Notes under the pieces: generated by a model
What the model was told of the DNA's origin: nothing
The model's database searches: none
What the model saw: the letters and a program-made list of their open reading frames with translations, nothing else
Part shown: positions 7,302 through 11,683 of the stretch, piece by piece
Layout of the letters: every line of letters begins with the position of its first letter
How positions within the stretch are numbered: position 1 is the stretch's first letter
Source: UBA7672 sp035548775
GTDB lineage: Bacteria > Pseudomonadota > Alphaproteobacteria > Caulobacterales > Hyphomonadaceae
Reading direction: 5' to 3'
DNA length: 11,683 nt
Assembly: GCA_035548775.1 (NCBI GenBank)
Contig: DASZSI010000207.1
Span: 1 to 11,683, forward strand
Position numbers and translations under genes: made by a program

Positions 7302-8861
7302 ATGCGGCGCGTTGTCGAGGTGAGCGTTTCACTGGTTGTGCTGGCTGTGGCGAGCGCGGGGGCAGCCCAGGCCCAGATCGCCTGCGAGTCGCTTAAGGGT
7401 CTCCAGCTTCCTGACGTGAAAATCACCGAGGCCACAGCTTCAGGCGGCGCGTCGGCGGCGGCGCCCACCGGACGACCTGGCGCGGCGGCACGTCCGCAGG
7501 TTCCGATGTGCACGGTCAATGGCGTCATTGGCCGCGAGATCAAGTTCTCTGTGCAGATGCCCGATGCATGGAACGGCAAGTTCGCGATGGGTGGCCAGGG
7601 CAACATCGCCGGCACGGTCTCCAACATGGCGGCGCAGCAGTACAACGCACTCGGCCTCGGCTATGCCACGGCGGGCACCGACACAGGCCATGCGATGGAC
7701 GGCCAGAACCCGCCGACCTGGGCCATGGACCCGTTCCTTGGGCCCGAGCGGCAGGTCAACTTCTTCCACGCCGCCATCCATCGCGTGACGGTGACGGCCA
7801 AGGCGATCGTCGCGGCGCGCTATGGCCGGGCGCCGGACAAGTCCTATTTCGCGGGCTGCTCGAACGGTGGACGCCAAGGCCTCGTCGAGGTGCAGCGCTA
7901 TCCGGACGATTTCGACGCGGCGCTGATCTCCGCGCCATCCTACAACATCGAACAGCTTCTCCTGCCGCGCGTCGACACGGGCCGCCGCATCTTCCCGGAC
8001 GCCAAGAACTGGAAGACACGCACGATCAGCAATGTGGACCGCATGGCGCTGGCCAAGGCTGTGCTCGCCAAGTGCGACAAGAATGACGGGCTCGAGGACG
8101 GCATTCTCTCCGACCCCACTACCTGCACGTTCAAGCCGGAAGAGCTGGCATGCAAGAAGGGGCAGAAGGATGGCTGCCTGAGCCCCAAGGGCGTCGATGC
8201 GGTTCGCTCCTGGTGGGCGGGCGTCAAGGATTCGAAAGGCAAGCAGCTGACGCCCGGCTTCCCGCGCGGCGGCGAAGGCGACAATCTCTGGATGCAGAAC
8301 CTCACCGGCGTGGACGATCTGCGCGAAGGCGCCTACGCGCCGAACTCAGGCTTGCTCCGCTCGATCGACTATCTCGGCTATTTCATGGGCCGGCCCGACT
8401 GGGACTACACCAAGCCGACCATCGAACAGCTCCTGAAGGACATGAAGACGCTCGACAGCGGCAATGGCGACCAGGTCGATCTGTCCGCCTTCCGCAAGCA
8501 CGGCGGCAAGATCCTGTTGAACCATGGCGAGACCGACGCGACGATCAGCTACCTGTCCACCAACAAGTACATCGACGCGGTCTACGCCAACGACGCCAGC
8601 GCGCGGAACGACCTGCGCTACTTCCAGGTGCCCGGCATGGGTCATTGCGGCGGCGGCCCCGGCCCGCAGCGCGTCGACTGGCTCACCATCCTGGACAAAT
8701 GGGCCACCGGCGGCCAGGCGCCCGACGAAATCAACGCCTCGTTCGCTCCCCAGGCAGATGGCAAAGCCGGCGGCGCCAGAAAGCTGTGCGCCTACCCGAA
8801 GAAGCAGGTGTTCAAGGGCTCGGGCGACGGCAAAAGCCCGGATCAGTTCGAGTGCAAGTAG
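7302..8861 (+). CDS. Tannase/feruloyl-esterase family exported hydrolase
   Basis: 519 residues from the ATG at 7302, preceded by GGGAGGGAAG. Residues 1-24 are a signal peptide (AQA|Q), so the enzyme acts in the periplasm or outside the cell. The family (PF07519) is an alpha/beta hydrolase with a CS-D-HC catalytic arrangement, and all parts are visible. The nucleophile S187 sits in AGCSNGGRQG with its neighbour C186, the acid D412 in HGETDATIS, and the base H448 followed by C449 in GMGHCGGG; C186-C449 would form the signature disulfide next to the active site. A calcium-loop signature, CDKNDGLEDGILSDPTTC (258-275), marks the lid region typical of fungal FaeB and bacterial relatives. These enzymes cleave esters of phenolic acids (feruloyl, galloyl); MHETase is a divergent member. 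The substrate here cannot be read from the sequence. The gene ends 4 bp from the convergent membrane protein gene. Family call firm, substrate open. Confidence 0.93.
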   Translation: MRRVVEVSVSLVVLAVASAGAAQAQIACESLKGLQLPDVKITEATASGGASAAAPTGRPGAAARPQVPMCTVNGVIGREIKFSVQMPDAWNGKFAMGGQGNIAGTVSNMAAQQYNALGLGYATAGTDTGHAMDGQNPPTWAMDPFLGPERQVNFFHAAIHRVTVTAKAIVAARYGRAPDKSYFAGCSNGGRQGLVEVQRYPDDFDAALISAPSYNIEQLLLPRVDTGRRIFPDAKNWKTRTISNVDRMALAKAVLAKCDKNDGLEDGILSDPTTCTFKPEELACKKGQKDGCLSPKGVDAVRSWWAGVKDSKGKQLTPGFPRGGEGDNLWMQNLTGVDDLREGAYAPNSGLLRSIDYLGYFMGRPDWDYTKPTIEQLLKDMKTLDSGNGDQVDLSAFRKHGGKILLNHGETDATISYLSTNKYIDAVYANDASARNDLRYFQVPGMGHCGGGPGPQRVDWLTILDKWATGGQAPDEINASFAPQADGKAGGARKLCAYPKKQVFKGSGDGKSPDQFECK

Positions 8862-8865
8862 TCGC

Positions 8866-9711
8866 CTAACCGCCGTCGCCGCCAAGGCCGATCCAGCGAC
8901 CAGCCGCCGCGACGGTGATCCAGCAAAGAATTGTAAGCAGGCCGACAAACCGAGCATCCCGCTTCGGCTTGTCGTCCGCTGGCGGGCGCAGGAAGTCCCA
9001 GGCCAGAAGACCGGCGATCACCAGGCCGCCCAGGCGCAACATCCAGCGCTCGACGTCCATCATCTCCGGACGCATGTCGAGCGGGTTGTAGATGAAGAAG
9101 GTTGCGATCAGCGCCGCGCATACAACCGCCACCGCGGCCGCAAGCACGATGCGGCTCAGGCGAGATCCCGCCGCCAGCACGATCAGCGCGCCGGCGCAGA
9201 CGAGGTGGAACAGGCCCGGCGCCGCGCCCATCGTCGTGCCGAAGATGAAGACCGCGAATGCCCATAGCAGCAAGGCGACGCCGGCAAGGACCCTGACCGT
9301 ATTGTTCAGCGCCCCGTCGTTCTTCGCCATCGGGCTGACCACTCCGAACGAAAGGATCAGCGCAGCCGCCAGCGCAACCATCTTCACGAAGAAGGCGGGT
9401 CGATTGTACAGCCGCTGGCCCAGTACCGTGCTCATTAGCAGGCCGGTGAACACCAGCAGGGCCAGCGCGATCCACAGAAGCGGCCGAACCGTCTTCTCGG
9501 TCGTCGCCGGGGACACTGTCGTGATGCCGACGTTCATCAGACGCAGGCTCGGCAGCAACACCGCGCCGCCCAGCGCCGACAGCGCCAGGACGTGCACGAT
9601 CTGGATCGCCGGAAAAGCCCAGTCCGACCCCTTGATGGCGGAACCAGGCCAGCTCGTGGCCAGGCTTTTGATCCAGGGCCCCAGATCCGGAAAGATGGAA
9701 TGGAAATTCAT
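8866..9711 (-). CDS. Polytopic membrane protein (DUF6644-like), long form with about eight helices
   Basis: 281 residues with roughly eight hydrophobic helices: ~31-53, 77-96, 106-125, 138-158, 165-183, 187-207, 225-240 and 255-274. There is no cleavable signal peptide, so it is an inner-membrane protein. Helix 1 carries IVHVLALSALGGAVLLPSLRLMNV (H40), helix 3 begins FFVKMVALAA (K110), and the last helix ends AAAGRWIGL. Equivalent positions (His, Lys-Met, Gly-Arg-x-Ile-Gly-Leu) occur in the gene immediately upstream, so the two are paralogs. The family resemblance to DUF6644 is from memory, and its function is not established. The ATG (9709-9711) overlaps the TGA of the upstream gene (9708-9710) as ATGA, indicating translational coupling and probably a joint complex. 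Conserved membrane histidines might bind heme or a metal, but only one is clear in each protein, so this is speculation. Confidence 0.85.
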   Translation of the reverse strand: MNFHSIFPDLGPWIKSLATSWPGSAIKGSDWAFPAIQIVHVLALSALGGAVLLPSLRLMNVGITTVSPATTEKTVRPLLWIALALLVFTGLLMSTVLGQRLYNRPAFFVKMVALAAALILSFGVVSPMAKNDGALNNTVRVLAGVALLLWAFAVFIFGTTMGAAPGLFHLVCAGALIVLAAGSRLSRIVLAAAVAVVCAALIATFFIYNPLDMRPEMMDVERWMLRLGGLVIAGLLAWDFLRPPADDKPKRDARFVGLLTILCWITVAAAGRWIGLGGDGG

Positions 9712-10382
9712 TGCGGCGTCCCCGTTGCCGGCTTGTCCGGAGCAGCTTGCGGCGCGGCAGATTCAGGCGGCGGCGCCTCCTCCTCGGGTTGGGGCGGTCC
9801 CATCTGCGCGGCGCACTCGTCGAAGATATAGACAAACGATCCCGGCTTTTGCGTCTCGCACTCGAAGAAGCTCAACCCGATAAGGCGGCCGAACACGATC
9901 ACCAGAACCCACGAGCTGAGCGAGACCGCCGCCGCAAGTTTCACCTTCGCCGGAGGGCTTGGCATCGCGTCCCACTCTGCCTGGCTTTTCTGAACCCGGT
10001 AGTGGAACCAGAAGATGTTCACCGCCGCGACGACGAGGAAGACCATTTTCGCCCGGAAGAAAAGCGAGTGGTAGTAGTGAACCGGGTTCGACAGGAACAG
10101 CAGCACGCCGGTCGCCACCACCAGCACGAAGCCGGCGATCGTCAGTGGCAGGACGCGGTCATTGAGCGCCGAGTAAGGCACGCTCCTGAACGCAATCCCA
10201 AGCATGCGCAGGTCGACCATGAGGATCGTGCCGGCGAACAGCATGAGCGCCACAACATGCGATCCCTCGATCAGCGACCAGAAATGCAGCGACCCGGCGA
10301 ACTGCTGGCTCCACGATGTGGATGGGTCGCCGTCCGTCGCGCCGGGCACGCTTTGCACCCAGTTGAAGAAGTCGTGCAGCAC
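9708..10382 (-). CDS. Four-helix membrane protein (DUF6644-like) with Pro/Ala/Glu tail, GTG start
   Basis: 224 residues from a GTG at 10380-10382, chosen because AAGGGGAAGGG lies 7 bases upstream. A TTG 13 codons upstream (10419-10421) is open too but lacks such a site. Hydrophobic helices lie at ~38-62, 78-98, 109-127 and 150-170. Helix 1 has SHVVALMLFAGTILMVDLRMLGI (H42), helix 3 has FRAKMVFLVVAAVNIFWFH (K112), and helix 4 ends VFGRLIGLS. This is the layout I recall for the DUF6644 family, whose function is unknown. A short region with C175 and C190 follows the last helix, then a 30-residue Pro/Ala/Glu-rich tail (195-224) that is probably disordered. The gene is first of a coupled pair: its TGA overlaps the ATG of the longer paralog. 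A terminator-like hairpin separates it from the exported-protein gene upstream, so it may have its own promoter or depend on read-through. Confidence 0.86.
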   Translation of the reverse strand: MLHDFFNWVQSVPGATDGDPSTSWSQQFAGSLHFWSLIEGSHVVALMLFAGTILMVDLRMLGIAFRSVPYSALNDRVLPLTIAGFVLVVATGVLLFLSNPVHYYHSLFFRAKMVFLVVAAVNIFWFHYRVQKSQAEWDAMPSPPAKVKLAAAVSLSSWVLVIVFGRLIGLSFFECETQKPGSFVYIFDECAAQMGPPQPEEEAPPPESAAPQAAPDKPATGTPQ

Positions 10383-10389
10383 GCTTTTT

Positions 10390-10400
10390 CCCTTCCCCTT
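10390..10400 (-). promoter_or_regulatory. Ribosome binding site AAGGGGAAGGG supporting a GTG start
   Basis: Read on the minus strand, this purine-rich run lies 7 bases before the GTG at 10380-10382. It decides the start of the four-helix membrane protein in favour of GTG over the TTG 39 bases further upstream. Confidence 0.7.
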
Positions 10401-10483
10401 GCACGGCGAGTTGGGCCGCAAAGCCGCCCGCCGTCAAGTTTCTCCCGGCGCCGCCGACAAGGATCCGAGGGGCGGAAAAGCAA

Positions 10484-10516
10484 TTGGCCGCCCCGGCGTC
10501 ACGCCGGAGCGGCCAA
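10484..10516 (-). terminator. Rho-independent terminator after the 378-residue exported protein gene
   Basis: TTGGCCGC (10484-10491) pairs fully with GCGGCCAA (10509-10516). After one C/A mismatch, CCGGCG pairs with CGCCGG around a 3-base loop, giving 14 pairs. On the minus strand the hairpin is followed by TTGCTTTT. It starts 20 bp after the stop codon of the minus-strand gene. The fold is strong and placed as a terminator should be; the T-run is interrupted, so some read-through into the membrane gene pair is likely. Confidence 0.75.
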
Positions 10517-10536
10517 GTTCGTGCGGAAGGAGAGAC

Positions 10537-11673
10537 CTACTCCGTCCCGTCCCTGCTCGAGTCGTTGACCTTGCCTTCGCGGTCGTTCTTGCGGCCGGCT
10601 TCAAGGATGCCGTGCAGCGCGTAGTTGCCCTCGTGGCAGGCATACTCGTACAGGCCGTTGACCGCGTTGAGCGACATCTGGCCCTTCCACGGCTGTGTGT
10701 ATAGCGCCGGATCGTCGACCACGAATTCGTAGAACACCTGCTTGTCGTTATAGCGGGTGAAGCGCTCGGTAATCTTGCCGCTCGGCGTGATCTGCACGCT
10801 GCCGCCGCCGCGCGTCATGTTGGTGGTTTCCACCACCAGCGTGTCGCCTTCATACCAGCCGATCGAGTCGCCCATCCACTGGGTCAGCTCCTTGGGCTTG
10901 TGCTTGGCGTTGAGCGGAATGATGCGCGCGTCGTGGATCATCTCGGACTCGATCACCACCGCGTTCGGCGACTGAACGATGCGCAGGTTGTTGTTATAGA
11001 GATAGTTCCCGATCGGCGGTCCCGAGGTGCCGAGGATGATGCAGCGCTCGTTGAGGTTGCGCTCTTCCGGGTTGTTGTAGCCATAGCCCGCCTCGCGCGC
11101 GGCCCCGCCGGGAGCGCCGCCTCGGCCACCGCCTCCGGGACGGCCGCCGCCGGCGCCGGACTTCGAAGGCACCTGGCCGTTCGGCGGATCGACGATCCAC
11201 GAGGTGCGCCAGGTCCCCTTCACGAAGGCATAGTTGTTGCCGGGATCGATCCAGAACGAGTTGTAGCCGCGGCCCGAGGCAAGGTCCTTGCCGTTGAGCT
11301 TGCCGTCCGACAGCTTCTGGTTGTCGTCGGTCTGCTGGCGGATGTTCTGCGGGTTGGCCGCACGCGCCGCTTTCGCTTCGGCGTCGGTCATCACCAGGTT
11401 CTTGCCGGCCGGGCGGCGCAGCGCGGTGTTGGAGGCGTTCGACCATGTGCCGTTCAGGTCGGGATGGCCGTCCGACATGCGCGGAACCTTGTATCCGGCC
11501 TCCACCGTCGGTGCGCCGATCGCCTTCTGGTCCGTGTCCGGCCCGGCCACCGATACGCCGGACTTGAGATCGCCAAGGTCGGCGCCGACCGCCTGGGCCG
11601 ACGCGGCGCCGGCGCCTGCGAGCATCAGGGCGGCGATCATCGCCGCCATCGAGGCGTGGCCAAGCTTGTTCAT
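10537..11673 (-). CDS. Exported protein of unknown function, Gly-rich-insert paralog of the 369-residue protein
   Basis: 378 residues. The ATG at 11671-11673 is preceded by GGAGGG at the very end of the window. Residues 1-26 are a signal peptide ending ASA|Q, so the protein is periplasmic or secreted. It carries the same blocks as the 369-residue paralog: HPDLNGTWSNASNT (70-83), a long nearly identical stretch from ~110 to 169 (NIRQ... to ...GQVP), MIHDARIIPLN (245-255), GDSIGWYEGDTLVVETT (268-284) and YACHEGNY (344-351). The only two cysteines of the mature protein, C211 and C346, match those of the paralog. It differs by a Gly-rich insert at ~172-191 (GGGRPGGGGRGGAPGG), probably a flexible loop, and a few extra residues before the PDL block. 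The family is unnamed to me and no reaction can be assigned. It is followed by a terminator and then by the two DUF6644-like membrane genes on the same strand. Confidence 0.87.
   Translation of the reverse strand: MNKLGHASMAAMIAALMLAGAGAASAQAVGADLGDLKSGVSVAGPDTDQKAIGAPTVEAGYKVPRMSDGHPDLNGTWSNASNTALRRPAGKNLVMTDAEAKAARAANPQNIRQQTDDNQKLSDGKLNGKDLASGRGYNSFWIDPGNNYAFVKGTWRTSWIVDPPNGQVPSKSGAGGGRPGGGGRGGAPGGAAREAGYGYNNPEERNLNERCIILGTSGPPIGNYLYNNNLRIVQSPNAVVIESEMIHDARIIPLNAKHKPKELTQWMGDSIGWYEGDTLVVETTNMTRGGGSVQITPSGKITERFTRYNDKQVFYEFVVDDPALYTQPWKGQMSLNAVNGLYEYACHEGNYALHGILEAGRKNDREGKVNDSSRDGTE
11243..11275. repeat. Exact 33-bp direct repeat, copy 2 (in the 378-residue gene)
   Basis: This is the partner of the repeat at 6028-6060. 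Both copies lie on the minus strand within paralogous genes. Recombination between them would remove about 5.2 kb, including the DUF1801, esterase and both membrane genes. Confidence 0.8.
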
Positions 11674-11683
11674 GTTTCCCTCC

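Noticed and set aside
8843..9835. 330-residue open frame on the minus strand
   Set aside because: It is in a different frame over the membrane protein gene, Arg/Gly/Pro-rich and without hydrophobic helices, while the chosen frame gives clear membrane segments and an ATGA junction.
10383..10421. TTG start adding 13 residues to the four-helix membrane protein
   Set aside because: There is no ribosome binding site at useful distance, and the purine-rich run that serves the GTG start would lie inside the extension.

Overview
The window reads as chromosomal DNA of a high-GC alphaproteobacterium, most likely a member of the Sphingomonadales. The pointers are the codon use, the many Ala-rich signal peptides ending in ASA/AQA-Q, a tannase/feruloyl-esterase family protein, and an 'IVVTGSR' motif of the kind usually found at the N-terminus of sphingomonad TonB-dependent receptors. 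This assignment is inferred from style and family content; no rRNA or other marker gene is present. I see no tRNA, IS element, CRISPR array or phage gene.

Left part (1-5159): the window opens inside a minus-strand Ser/Thr protein kinase, of which only the N-terminal 127 residues are present. A 253-bp divergent intergenic region separates it from a large plus-strand exported protein of 985 residues (VIT domain, VWA domain with intact MIDAS, Pro/Ala linker with the IVVTGSR motif, helical TPR-like repeats, DUF2135-type C-terminal domain). That gene converges, with a 10-bp gap, on a minus-strand PAS-HisKA-HATPase-receiver hybrid histidine kinase of 518 residues.

Right part (5331-11673): two paralogous secreted proteins of an unnamed family (369 and 378 residues, both minus strand) bracket four other genes. 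These are a small cytoplasmic DUF1801 protein with a basic tail (plus), an exported tannase/feruloyl-esterase family hydrolase (plus), and two translationally coupled integral membrane proteins resembling DUF6644 (minus). The two membrane genes overlap by ATGA and converge on the esterase with a 4-bp gap. A strong stem-loop followed by a T-rich run separates the 378-residue gene from the membrane pair, so that gene and the pair are probably partly independent transcription units.

How the genes may work together: the right half looks like an envelope module made of a periplasmic or secreted ester hydrolase, two exported paralogs of unknown function, and two polytopic membrane proteins with conserved His, Lys and Gly-Arg positions. 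Use of plant-derived or aromatic esters is a reasonable guess for the esterase, but the role of the unknown proteins cannot be read from the sequence. The left half could be a signalling/envelope module (kinase plus VIT/VWA protein), with the link resting on divergent placement only.
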